DNA of 64,000 bases from Elusimicrobia bacterium GWA2_51_34 (GCA_001799565.1 MGTS01000024.1:1-64000), one strand, 5' to 3'. Positions 9,648 to 19,538 are shown, numbered from the stretch's first letter. Translations and numbers: made by a program. Notes: generated from the sequence alone by a model not told the origin.

Positions 9648-10052
9648 ATGAAGAAGACGATGGCAACAGCCTGGATATTTTTGTTCCCAGCACTTCTCTT
9701 TATGGTATCAGCATGTGCAACTACCAATAAAGCGAAGCAAGGCGCAATGATAAGCCAGCAGATATATGAAGAAGTGAGTAATACTGTGGTTGAGCAAATA
9801 ACTGAAATCGTAAAAGCGGCAGATGCTGGGACTATTACCAGTGTACAGCGCAAAACTCTTGCCGACTTGAGCGAGTTTAAAAAAATTCTCAACAAGTACG
9901 CAGAAGCTCACAACACTTATATAACAGCATTGAAAATCGCGGAGACTTCCTCCACGAAAACCAATGATGTCGGCAAACAAGCCCGTGAACTGGCAATAAT
10001 GAGCAGCCAGATCATTGACTACTGCGATAAGCTGGGGATAAAACTTCCCTAA
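9648..10052 (+). CDS. Small lipoprotein, unknown function
   Basis: MKKTMATAWIFLFPALLFMVSAC lipobox; RBS aaaggaggc upstream. Confidence 0.7.
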   Translation: MKKTMATAWIFLFPALLFMVSACATTNKAKQGAMISQQIYEEVSNTVVEQITEIVKAADAGTITSVQRKTLADLSEFKKILNKYAEAHNTYITALKIAETSSTKTNDVGKQARELAIMSSQIIDYCDKLGIKLP

Positions 10053-10064
10053 GGAGAGAACACA

Positions 10065-10370
10065 ATGAAGCACAACGAAATACTTAAAGCGGCATTGTCG
10101 GAAATTGCTAAAGACGAAGGCCAAAAGACCGGAGCCATAAAACTGCTTGATGCTTTTGGCAACGCGGCGGGCTTGATGTTGGCGGCGAACCCCGCATTTG
10201 CGGTCGTAAAAGGCCTTTTAGGTCTGGCAAAAACAGTATCTGCTGCCCTGAAAAATACTTCCGATATAGACAAAATAAATCTGGATGATTTATTTGTTGA
10301 AACGGTCGATGAAAAATTAAAGAAACGCGGAATAGATGACGATAAAATAAAGCGTATACTGGAAGCTTAA
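10065..10370 (+). CDS. Hypothetical 101 aa protein with central hydrophobic segment
   Basis: ORF with RBS aaggagag, directly after lipoprotein gene. Confidence 0.65.
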   Translation: MKHNEILKAALSEIAKDEGQKTGAIKLLDAFGNAAGLMLAANPAFAVVKGLLGLAKTVSAALKNTSDIDKINLDDLFVETVDEKLKKRGIDDDKIKRILEA

Positions 10371-10460
10371 AAAGCACCCTGTACGGCCTCTGTTATGGGC
10401 AGAGGTCCGTAGGGGAAGCTGCAAAAGATGGACCAATATAGTATAATTTCGGGGGGAAAT

Positions 10461-11588
10461 ATGAGCCTGCAAACACTAAAAAACAAGAAGCAAAAAGTCA
10501 GTCAAACTAAGCCCAAAACCATCACTTTTAAACTTGGAGAGTTGTTCTCCGGGCCCGGCGGAATTGCTATCGGTGCAACGTCCGCTTCTGCGACAAATTC
10601 AAGAAAAGAAACTTATAATATTGCACATCAGTGGGCGAATGACTACGACAAAGACACTTGCGCCACATACTGCAAAAACATCTGCCCTGGCGCAGACGAT
10701 ACCGTTATTTGCAGAGACATCCGCAAACTTGATTTTAACAAGCTGGACGATATTAACGCGCTAGCCTTTGGCTTCCCCTGCAACGACTACAGTGTTGTCG
10801 GGGAACAAAAAGGAATGGCCGGAGTTTTTGGCCCGCTGTATTCTTATGGGATTAAAGCAATAAAAATTTTTAACCCGGATTGGTTCCTTGCGGAAAATGT
10901 GGGCGGTCTTAAGAACGCAAACGATGGAAGTGCTTTTGAACAAATAACCCGGGAAATGTTTGATTGTGGTTACAATGTAGTACCGCATCTGTACAAATTC
11001 GAAAATTACGGAGTTCCTCAAGCGAGACACCGGATAATAATTGTGGGGATTCGAAAGGATCTCGGGAAAACATTTGTGGTTCCTGCCCCGCTTAAAAGCG
11101 GTCCAGTTACAAGCAGACAAGCCATTGAAAACCCGCCGATACCAAAAAATGCCCCCAATAACGAGCGGACCAAGCAGTCCGCGCATGTTATGGAGCGCCT
11201 TTCCTACATAAAACCTGGACAAAATGCCTTCACTGCCACTCTGCCGGCACACTTGACGTTGCAAATAAATGGGGCCAAAATAAGCCAGATATATAAGCGC
11301 TTAGACCCGAATAAACCGGCATACACTGTCACCGGCAGCGGCGGCGGCGGCACACATGTCTATCATTGGGCCGATAATAGGGCTTTAACGAACCGCGAAC
11401 GCGCAAGACTTCAGACTTTTCCGGATAATTTTGTTTTCGAAGGCGCAAAAGAAAGTGTAAGAAAGCAAATCGGAATGGCTGTGCCCGCCAAGGGCGTAAA
11501 AATTATATTTGAGTCAATTTTAAAAACTTTTGCCGGGGTTGAATATCCTTTTGTGCAGGCTTCCCTCCCGGTTTTAACGCACAAATAA
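10461..11588 (+). CDS. DNA (cytosine-5)-methyltransferase
   Basis: ELFSGPGG, FGFPCNDYSVVGEQKG, WFLAENVGGL, QARHRIIIVGI motifs; RBS ggggggaaat before ATG 10461. Confidence 0.9.
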   Translation: MSLQTLKNKKQKVSQTKPKTITFKLGELFSGPGGIAIGATSASATNSRKETYNIAHQWANDYDKDTCATYCKNICPGADDTVICRDIRKLDFNKLDDINALAFGFPCNDYSVVGEQKGMAGVFGPLYSYGIKAIKIFNPDWFLAENVGGLKNANDGSAFEQITREMFDCGYNVVPHLYKFENYGVPQARHRIIIVGIRKDLGKTFVVPAPLKSGPVTSRQAIENPPIPKNAPNNERTKQSAHVMERLSYIKPGQNAFTATLPAHLTLQINGAKISQIYKRLDPNKPAYTVTGSGGGGTHVYHWADNRALTNRERARLQTFPDNFVFEGAKESVRKQIGMAVPAKGVKIIFESILKTFAGVEYPFVQASLPVLTHK

Positions 11589-11589
11589 A

Positions 11590-12573
11590 ATGCTAAACGA
11601 CAAGCTTTTCAAAAGAGTTTTGCTCGATCCGGTCAGCGCAGGAGCGGATGAGCTTTTTATAGTTTCGGGTTATGCAACATCTGCCATGGCCTTCCATCAC
11701 CTCAACAATCTTAAAACCGAACTGCACAAAGATGTTAAGGTGAACCTCATTATAGGCATGTGTGTGCTTGACGGCCTTTCAGAAAGTAATCACCTCGGTT
11801 TTAAGAAAATAATGAATGAGGATTTCAAAGGCAGCTTTACCTGCCGCTATATCACGAACACTCCGCAATTGCACTCAAAAGTCTACTCATGGTGCAAAGG
11901 TAAAACACCCGTAGCAGGATTTGTCGGCTCGGCAAATTACACCCAAACTGCCTTTTATGAAAAACAACGTGAATGCCTCGTTAAAACCGACCCGGCCCAA
12001 TGCCTGAAATATTTCAAGTCGCTCATTAAAGACACTATATACTGCAATCACATAGAGGCTGGAAGCAGTATTCGGATATACCCTGATGCAGCTTTTGCAC
12101 GTTTTAAACGTCCTTCAAAGGCGAAAGAAATTCTTGCAGACGAAACCCCGGAGTTAAAAATTGCTGGAGTTCCCTTTGTTAAAGTTCCGCTTCTCGCTAA
12201 AGACGGAACACTTCCAGAACGTTCCGGTTTAAATTGGGGACAGCGTCCGGAAGAGCGCCGGCAGCCTGATCAGGCATACATAAGACTCCCGGCAGAAATA
12301 TATAAAACAGATTTCTTTCCGCCTATCGGACAGGATTTTATAGTCCGAACAGATGACCGGAAAATATTAACCTGCCACCGCGCCCAGCAGAACGGAAAAG
12401 GAATCCATACGTCTAATAACAGTCTGCTCGGCCAGTATTTTAGGAACAGGCTTGGACTCGCCGAAGGGGAATTTGTAAAAAAAGAGTACCTTGAAAAATA
12501 TGGCAGATCGGATATAGGCTTCTACAAAATTGAAGATGAAACCTACTACATGGATTTTTCTGAACCCTCTTAA
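11590..12573 (+). CDS. PLD-fold type II restriction endonuclease, NgoFVII-like
   Basis: LHSKVYSWCKG...GFVGSANYTQTAF (HxK and GSxN PLD motif) located 1 nt after the C5 MTase stop. Confidence 0.75.
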   Translation: MLNDKLFKRVLLDPVSAGADELFIVSGYATSAMAFHHLNNLKTELHKDVKVNLIIGMCVLDGLSESNHLGFKKIMNEDFKGSFTCRYITNTPQLHSKVYSWCKGKTPVAGFVGSANYTQTAFYEKQRECLVKTDPAQCLKYFKSLIKDTIYCNHIEAGSSIRIYPDAAFARFKRPSKAKEILADETPELKIAGVPFVKVPLLAKDGTLPERSGLNWGQRPEERRQPDQAYIRLPAEIYKTDFFPPIGQDFIVRTDDRKILTCHRAQQNGKGIHTSNNSLLGQYFRNRLGLAEGEFVKKEYLEKYGRSDIGFYKIEDETYYMDFSEPS

Positions 12574-12575
12574 AT

Positions 12576-12977
12576 GTGGACAACCTGACGCCAGAACAAC
12601 GAACTAAAAACATGAAAAATATCCGGTCGGAAGGCACCCGGCCGGAACTCAAGATAGCCAGAGAATTAAAGCGCAGGCACATCTACTTTTCCACCCACTC
12701 AAAAACAGTCCTCGGCAAGCCGGATATCCTTTTCCGAAGAAAGAAAATCGCGGTATTTATCGATTCGGATTTCTGGCACGGCAATCCTGACCATTTCAAA
12801 ATGCCAAAATCCAATATACGCTATTGGAAAGCTAAAATCAGCAGGAACAGATCCCGGGACAAGGAAGTTACTGGCACCCTGCGGCAGTCCGGCTGGAAGG
12901 TAATCCGCATTTGGGAACATGATATATATAAAAACTTCTCAAAAAGCGTCGCACGAATAGTAAAATATCTAAAGTAG
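12576..12977 (+). CDS. vsr: Very short patch repair (Vsr) endonuclease
   Basis: MDNLTPEQRTKNMKNIRSEGTRPEL...VFIDSDFWHGNP...GWKVIRIWEHDI. Confidence 0.92.
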   Translation: MDNLTPEQRTKNMKNIRSEGTRPELKIARELKRRHIYFSTHSKTVLGKPDILFRRKKIAVFIDSDFWHGNPDHFKMPKSNIRYWKAKISRNRSRDKEVTGTLRQSGWKVIRIWEHDIYKNFSKSVARIVKYLK

Positions 12978-13008
12978 ATAAATTCCTATATTTTTTATTT
13001 GAGATCAT

Positions 13009-14595
13009 ATGGCCCAAACTCCCAAATTCGCCAGCCATAATACACGGTTTAGACGTTTATGGATGTTTCCTAGAAACGTCAGAAAAATTGAGCCTTGGAA
13101 AGTGGCGCAAGGTCTTTCTTTTTTAGAGCCTTTAAAAGGGCTTATTTGGACCGGCAATCAAAGCCTGCAAAATGAGTTCAGAGGTAAATTGGTGTCTATA
13201 GGTATTGTAAGAGATTATGGTCCCTATGATCCGCATAGCGGCGGGCCCCGGACATATGAAGCACAGCTTCGATGTTTAGGCTTAATATACAAAACGCCGG
13301 GCGGCGGAATCGAGTTTACTATTGCCGGAGACGATATCTGCGAGACTGGGGCGCCGCTGAAGATTTTGCAGCGCCAGTTGTTGAACCTTCAGTATCCAAG
13401 CCCATATTCGTTCGGGACCCAGGTCAAAATTAACCCCGAAATCAAAGTTAAGCCTTTTCTTTTTATCCTCAATCTTCTTAAGCGGCCGGAAATCTCATAT
13501 TTAACTGCCGAAGAAATGGCTGTCCCAGTTATATACGGCCATAGCCACTCATGTGAAGATTATTGTGTGGAAAAGATTTTACAGCTTCGATCTGGAACCA
13601 GGCTTAAAGATTTACTTTTAAATCCCGCAGAAGATCTTTTCACCCCACGGACCGCAGATAACACTGTTGAGTCAAGAATCGTTGATGTTTTAACCATAGC
13701 CAATACCTGCAAAAATTATTTGGAATCCTGTCTGCTTATTGTCCCGGTCGAACAAGTCCGCGGCGCATACGCATTTAACCCAGAGATTGAGCCCGCGTAT
13801 CAAGCCGCACTAAAAGATGAAAATAATTACTTTGCGAATCCGGAAAATGAAGAGGGCTTCCAACGGGCTTATGGGGCATGGAATAGGAACAAAGACACAA
13901 GACGTGTTGTTGCGGAGGGGCGAAGCACGCCTGTTTTAAAAGAATCTTTTATTAAGGCTGGATTCTACGAATATTGCGGCACCCATGCGGTAACCGAAGT
14001 CTCAGAACCATTGGTAACATACATCCTAGAGAGAATCGGCGGGCCGAAAGAAGAAGTGCTTTCGGTGGTCGAAAAACTTATTCCACAATCCCTTGATATT
14101 TTTGAGACAAAGTATCTGGAACTTTCGGTGGGCGGCGTCTTATGCGCTGCTGAGTTTGAACAGGCAACGAACAATTTGTTCAACTCCGGTCTTGGTTTGA
14201 AATCGCAGTGGACTGGGAGTAAACGCAAAAGCCGTACAGAGAAAGGGGCATTTACCGACATTGTGGTATACTCTCCGCTCAAAGATGCCTGCGGTATAGT
14301 TGACACAAAAGCCGTGGTTAGATACAACCTACCCTCTGCTGATTATGCGAAAATGATTTCCAACTATATTCCCAACTATCGAGCCGTTGCCGGCCAGAGG
14401 TTTAATCTTGCATTCTGTTCATATGTTGCGGGTGGTTTTGCGGAATCATTCCCTAGTGAAGCTGTAAAAATATTTAATGCCACTAAGATCCCTTGCTCCG
14501 GTCTAAAAGCCATAGAATTGCTTAAAATGTCCAAAGACAAGCATTTGCCGCAAGCAAACTGGCAAACTCTTTGCAAAAATGGGTTAATTCGTTAA
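13009..14595 (+). CDS. AlwI-family type II restriction endonuclease-like protein
   Basis: WMFPRNVRKIEPWKVAQGL N-terminus and FTDIVVYSPLKDACGIVDTKAV PD-(D/E)xK-like core. Confidence 0.7.
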   Translation: MAQTPKFASHNTRFRRLWMFPRNVRKIEPWKVAQGLSFLEPLKGLIWTGNQSLQNEFRGKLVSIGIVRDYGPYDPHSGGPRTYEAQLRCLGLIYKTPGGGIEFTIAGDDICETGAPLKILQRQLLNLQYPSPYSFGTQVKINPEIKVKPFLFILNLLKRPEISYLTAEEMAVPVIYGHSHSCEDYCVEKILQLRSGTRLKDLLLNPAEDLFTPRTADNTVESRIVDVLTIANTCKNYLESCLLIVPVEQVRGAYAFNPEIEPAYQAALKDENNYFANPENEEGFQRAYGAWNRNKDTRRVVAEGRSTPVLKESFIKAGFYEYCGTHAVTEVSEPLVTYILERIGGPKEEVLSVVEKLIPQSLDIFETKYLELSVGGVLCAAEFEQATNNLFNSGLGLKSQWTGSKRKSRTEKGAFTDIVVYSPLKDACGIVDTKAVVRYNLPSADYAKMISNYIPNYRAVAGQRFNLAFCSYVAGGFAESFPSEAVKIFNATKIPCSGLKAIELLKMSKDKHLPQANWQTLCKNGLIR

Positions 14596-14769
14596 GCTTC
14601 CGTGTTGGGGTAGGCAGTGTGTAATTATAAAAGACATCTTTTTCGTCCAACTATTTCGAAAGGTGTTTCCATCAGGCGAGAAAGAGAAAAATTATAATAA
14701 AGGCTGAGTCAAGGACTTCTATTTGGATTTAATGTTTAACACTCAAGCCATTCCATAATTATATTATTT

Positions 14770-15252
14770 ATGAGAGAAATCAAGTTTTTTTTTGATAGGC
14801 ATCAGTGCTTTGCACTAAAGAATATTAAACCATTGGCCGGCATTTGCGGCTTATATTTTATTTTTTTGGAAAAAACGGATATCCAGTATCCGTTTGGGAA
14901 GTCTAGGCTTATTTATATCGGAATGAGTGAGAAGAAAACCAATAGCATAGGCAAAAGACTTTCCGACCATTATGACGGGATTTCGGGGAACCAGGGCCTG
15001 GTAAATTATCGTTCCGTTGAGCAACTAAATTTCACATATCTGAATTTTGCCATGCTGAAGGATTTATGGAGTTACAGTATTGAAGATCTGGAAAGCTATT
15101 TTATATTAGATTTTGTGGAAAAATTCGGGGTGTACCCAATCTGCAATAATAAAACCGGGTTTGAGGTTCAGAAGCGGGATATCGATTTAAGGCTCCTTAT
15201 TGACTGGAAGTATTTTGATAAGAAGGAGATTTCTAATGACAGAAAATCTTAA
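14770..15252 (+). CDS. GIY-YIG-like nuclease domain protein
   Basis: GLYFIF...LIYIGMSE...IGKRLSDHY...IEDLESYFILDFVEKFGVYPICNN follows the GIY / YIG / R / E / N pattern. Confidence 0.7.
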   Translation: MREIKFFFDRHQCFALKNIKPLAGICGLYFIFLEKTDIQYPFGKSRLIYIGMSEKKTNSIGKRLSDHYDGISGNQGLVNYRSVEQLNFTYLNFAMLKDLWSYSIEDLESYFILDFVEKFGVYPICNNKTGFEVQKRDIDLRLLIDWKYFDKKEISNDRKS

Positions 15253-15433
15253 AAGCGGTGCGGAAATTGTCGCAGACTTTTTCTCCGGCATAAACAGTCT
15301 GGATGGTATTGATAAAAGCATCGCAGATGCTTTAAAGAAACTTTATGCCGATGGGAAGCTGAGCAACATAAATATCTCTAATGCGCTTACTCTTATCCGG
15401 AAGGAGTCTCAAAATGAAAATAAAAAACATTGA
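15236..15433 (+). CDS. Small (~65 aa) protein, middle gene of GIY-YIG/ATPase operon
   Basis: ATG at 15236 with RBS aaggagat; overlaps upstream gene by 17 nt and downstream gene by 20 nt. Confidence 0.65.
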   Translation: MTENLKSGAEIVADFFSGINSLDGIDKSIADALKKLYADGKLSNINISNALTLIRKESQNENKKH

Positions 15434-17828
15434 GATTTCTGGATTAAGAGGTGTAAAAGACCAGCTCTCTTTGCCTTTAGAAGGGAAATCAATGTTGATT
15501 TATGGAGAGAACGGAAGTGGAAAGAGTTCCATTACAGATGGACTGGAGTGGTTTTATGCTGACGAGGTTAAACACCTGTCAACTGGCGAAATTGGGCGTG
15601 GCGGCATAGCGGCATTGAGGAATATATTTTTACCAGAAGATAAAGAGGCATCTGTTGATATCAAGTTCTCGGATAATAAATATGATTCAAAGAAGAGGCT
15701 ATATTTGAAGAGGGGCGTCCTGCTTGGTGAACACTCGAATTCAGGAGAGGAATTCGGTCAATACCTTGCCGCTTCTAATATTAAAAATCTGATTTTAAGA
15801 TATCAGGCTCTTTTGGAATTCATATTGTGTGCGAAGAATGACAAACTCAGGGAAATTTCACTGATTATCGGTTTCGAAGAGGTTACAAAAACAAGAGATG
15901 TCCTGAAAAAAGCAGTTGGGGATTTAAAAAAAGAAATTAAACTACGGGATTATGATTCCCAGATTAATGCGAAGCAGTCTGTAATATTGGAGCAGGTGTC
16001 CAGGAATATTAATGATGATGTCCAATATCTTGAGGCTATTTCCGAATTGGTTGTCCCGCTGAAACTCCAGGCAGATGTAAGGGATATGGAGAGTGTAGAC
16101 AAGATTCTTGAACGGATAAAGTTGCCGGAAAATGAAGAGACCTTGAAGCTCCAGCTTTCCTGCGAGAAGGCACTCGAATTTATATTAGTCTTTGCCGCGC
16201 GCAGGCAAACCGCCTCTGAAATATACGCGCGATTCTTCGAAAAATATCAGGCTGTTTTCTCGGATAAGAGTAAGCTGAAAAATATTGCCCTAGAACGGCT
16301 GCTGGCGGAGGGACTATCTCTTTTAAAACGGGATGATTTTAATGAGGATGTTTGTCCTCTTTGCCGTCAGGAGAAGAACAGAAAAGACCTTATATCAGGA
16401 TTGAAAGCGAGAATTCAGGCGCTAACAGCTTATAAAAAAGAAAAGCAGGAGCTGGATGAGCTAAAACAGGAGATAGTTTCCATCCATGAAGCAATAGGCC
16501 TGCTGTGTGAGAATGTTTTGCGAGAGCCTCTTTGGGGTAAAAAGGAAAATGCTGAGCCAAAATTGTTTATTGAATCGCTCAGGAATTTGAATTCCGAATC
16601 TTTACAGGCAATGAAAACAGCAGAGGCCTCACCCATTCCGCCAGCTAAATATTTCCCGCTTGATGCGGAGGGACTGGCAAAGCTCCGTTCCGAGTTGCTT
16701 GAACTCAAACAGGAAACATACGCTGTAAAAAAAGATGATCTTAAGTTTTTGATAAATAACAAACTGCTGTTGACAAAAACAGCATATCTCGAAATCAGAA
16801 CTTTAAAAAAAGAACGGGACATTCTGTCTCGCCAACTTGCTTCTATGGAATTGATGTATTCCGCATTCGTCAGCAAGCAAAGCGCGGGGCTTGCCGCATT
16901 TTTGACGGCAATTTCTAAAGATATTAATGACTTTTACGGCTACATGAACACTTCCGAGGGGGTTGATGAGATACAGCTTATCCCAATTGAATCTGATGGC
17001 GAATTACTCGGCCTAACCCTTCAGTTTAAGTTTCATGGCAATCTGGTTTCTCCTCCAGATAAATATTTGAGCGAGTCCCATCTCAACTGTCTTGGTATAT
17101 GCCTGTTCCTTGCATCCGCAAAAGTTTTTAGCAAGGGCAATAGATATTTCGTTCTTGATGATGTTGTTTCAAGTTTTGATGCGAATCATCGGTTACGCTT
17201 TGTGAATCTGCTGCTGGAAAAATTTTCGAATTATCAAATTTTGGTTTTTACCCACAACACGAGTTGGTTTGGGTATTTTGCCAATGCAATCAAAGGTAAA
17301 AACTGGTTTGTAAATAAAATACGCTGGACTCCTGAAGGTGGCGCATGTTTGGAAGCGCCGCCTTTGATGGATTTGAAGGCAAAAATTGAGGCAAAGTTCT
17401 CGGGATCAGACCCGGAGGGATTGGGAAATCTGACCCGGAAATATCTCGAACAATTGCTGAAAGATATCTGTTTCAATTTGCAGGTGGAACTCCGATTCCT
17501 TTATAACAGCGAAAATGAAAATAGAATGTCTTATGAATTATTGACCGGGCTTAAGGCTGTGCTTAAGCGAAAGAAATCAGACCTGTTGGACAATTCCGTG
17601 TTTGAATCCCTTTTTAACTCTTCTTTTGTCGGGAATAAGGAGTCCCATGACAGTGATTTTAATGCAACAATTCCAGATCTTAGGACTTTTTATGCAGATG
17701 TCCAGAAGCTGGAGGTTGCATTCCGGTGCGCCCATTGTGGACGCCTGATTTCAGGGAGAAATTACACTCTGGCAGATAAGAAAATTAGTTGTGGCTGTCC
17801 TGTCGGGAAAAAATATTCTTGGGAATAA
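15414..17828 (+). CDS. SMC/RecF-like AAA ATPase with zinc-hook CPLC and C-terminal Zn-ribbon
   Basis: IYGENGSGKSSITDGL Walker A, coiled-coil with CPLC, LSESHLNCLGICLFLA signature-like, YFVLDDVVSSFD Walker B/D-loop, C-terminal CAHC...CGC. Confidence 0.88.
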   Translation: MKIKNIEISGLRGVKDQLSLPLEGKSMLIYGENGSGKSSITDGLEWFYADEVKHLSTGEIGRGGIAALRNIFLPEDKEASVDIKFSDNKYDSKKRLYLKRGVLLGEHSNSGEEFGQYLAASNIKNLILRYQALLEFILCAKNDKLREISLIIGFEEVTKTRDVLKKAVGDLKKEIKLRDYDSQINAKQSVILEQVSRNINDDVQYLEAISELVVPLKLQADVRDMESVDKILERIKLPENEETLKLQLSCEKALEFILVFAARRQTASEIYARFFEKYQAVFSDKSKLKNIALERLLAEGLSLLKRDDFNEDVCPLCRQEKNRKDLISGLKARIQALTAYKKEKQELDELKQEIVSIHEAIGLLCENVLREPLWGKKENAEPKLFIESLRNLNSESLQAMKTAEASPIPPAKYFPLDAEGLAKLRSELLELKQETYAVKKDDLKFLINNKLLLTKTAYLEIRTLKKERDILSRQLASMELMYSAFVSKQSAGLAAFLTAISKDINDFYGYMNTSEGVDEIQLIPIESDGELLGLTLQFKFHGNLVSPPDKYLSESHLNCLGICLFLASAKVFSKGNRYFVLDDVVSSFDANHRLRFVNLLLEKFSNYQILVFTHNTSWFGYFANAIKGKNWFVNKIRWTPEGGACLEAPPLMDLKAKIEAKFSGSDPEGLGNLTRKYLEQLLKDICFNLQVELRFLYNSENENRMSYELLTGLKAVLKRKKSDLLDNSVFESLFNSSFVGNKESHDSDFNATIPDLRTFYADVQKLEVAFRCAHCGRLISGRNYTLADKKISCGCPVGKKYSWE

Positions 17829-17876
17829 AATTTTCTTTTTTTGGGATTCAGAAAATGATCGGGTTATGGAGGTAGA

Positions 17877-18104
17877 ATGGAACATTATCAAAATATAGGT
17901 GGAAATTCTGGTGTGGCTACCTATGAGACTGGCGTTGACTATATAAAGGTGCAATTCAGTGATGGATCAGTTTATCTTTATAATTATCAGCGCCCTGGAC
18001 GTTCAGATGTTGAACATATGAAAGGTTTGGCCGGTGCTGGGCAGGGATTGAATAGTTATATCAGCAGTGTCGTTAGGAAAAACTATGCTTCAAAAATAAT
18101 TTAG
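17877..18104 (+). CDS. Small protein, KTSC-domain-like
   Basis: VDYIKVQFSDGSVYLYNYQRPG...LNSYISSVVRKNYASK; short conserved-looking ORF directly after ATPase gene. Confidence 0.45.
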   Translation: MEHYQNIGGNSGVATYETGVDYIKVQFSDGSVYLYNYQRPGRSDVEHMKGLAGAGQGLNSYISSVVRKNYASKII

Positions 18105-18401
18105 GAGTTGTCCGGCGAAGCAGGGGAGATAGAGGATGCATCATAGAGAGGTGTAGGTCCCTGATGGTTTTTAGTCATTGAATGAATCCTAACAGGGGGA
18201 TTAAGTATGGAGAAGGGTAAAGAGAAAAGTAAGGAGAAAATTCTCAGTAATGGCTGAGAATCCCGCGATTGCTACACAACAAATTACGGAAACCATTAGT
18301 TTAAGTCTTGCGGGAGTTGAGAAAATCATCATCATACTTAAAAATTCCAAACCAGTGGGTGGTCTGGTTTTCGGGGGAACGTCACAAGTTCATTGCATTC
18401 T

Positions 18402-19538
18402 ATGCAAAACAAACATCCTACATTGTACTTGGATGAATCTGGATATACCGGCAATAATCTGCTTGATAAAGACCAACCAATATTTGTTTACAGTTCGGTA
18501 GAAATTTCTCCAGAGGAAGCTTCGCAGCTGGTTGTCGAGATTTCAAAAGAATTCAGTCTTACTGCTACTGAGCTTAAAGGGGCGAAACTTTGCAGATCTT
18601 CTAAAGGCCAGCGGGTAATACTTAAGATTTTGTCGAAACTCGACAAAAGATTCCAATTTATTGCGGTTAATAAAAAATATGCCGCCGCTTGCAATGTATT
18701 TGAATACTTAGTTGAGCCAGCAATATCAGAATGCAATTGGTATTTTTACGCACAAAAGCTGAATTACTATGTGGCGGATTTAATATATTCTCAGGCAGCA
18801 ATAGACTCGGAAGAAATACTTAAAGGAATTTCTTTAGGAATACGAGCACGTAATACGGCTTTAATATTTGAGACTTTAAAAAAGGTTCCTGATCTTGGTA
18901 AGGAGGGCACTATTTTTAGTGTCATCAAGGAACTGGTTACCAACAACCGAACTGCAATACTGAAAGAATTTGAGATGCTCCAAACTAATGAGCACACGCG
19001 ATGGTTGATGGATCCGACTTTTACATCGTTGTTTTCCCTTTTGTGTGGTTGGTCGGAGAATGGCTCATCATTGGAGGTTTATTGTGATGAATCAAAGCCC
19101 TTAACTCAGTTAGTGCCTGAATTGCAGGCGAGAGTTGCCGCTAAAACAGAGGATTTTGAAATGCCTTCAGGGAGAAAGATGAAGATTTTTTCGCTTATAA
19201 AAGGAATTGAATTAAAAAACTCAAAAGTTACACCTGGCCTTCAATTGGCAGATACTGTGGCAAGTGCGTCCAATTTTGCCATAAACAATCCAAATTCCGA
19301 ATTTGCTCGTCAAGCGGGAAGCTTTTTGTGTAAAGGAATCAACCCGAATAGCATGAGCCCATATTCGCAAGTATTTACCCCAGAACAACGAGAGCGCCTT
19401 GGCGGATTGCTGGTAATCATTGCTAAAGCACAGTTGAAAGGTATGTCGCCATGTGAACGTTTACGGTTTCTTATTGAAAAGGGGCAGCATTTAAGAATGT
19501 GGGAAATTAGTGATTGCTACCTATTAAAACAATTATGA
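18402..19538 (+). CDS. DUF3800 domain-containing protein
   Basis: TLYLDESGYTG N-terminal and TPGLQLADTVASAS C-terminal motifs typical of DUF3800. Confidence 0.75.
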   Translation: MQNKHPTLYLDESGYTGNNLLDKDQPIFVYSSVEISPEEASQLVVEISKEFSLTATELKGAKLCRSSKGQRVILKILSKLDKRFQFIAVNKKYAAACNVFEYLVEPAISECNWYFYAQKLNYYVADLIYSQAAIDSEEILKGISLGIRARNTALIFETLKKVPDLGKEGTIFSVIKELVTNNRTAILKEFEMLQTNEHTRWLMDPTFTSLFSLLCGWSENGSSLEVYCDESKPLTQLVPELQARVAAKTEDFEMPSGRKMKIFSLIKGIELKNSKVTPGLQLADTVASASNFAINNPNSEFARQAGSFLCKGINPNSMSPYSQVFTPEQRERLGGLLVIIAKAQLKGMSPCERLRFLIEKGQHLRMWEISDCYLLKQL

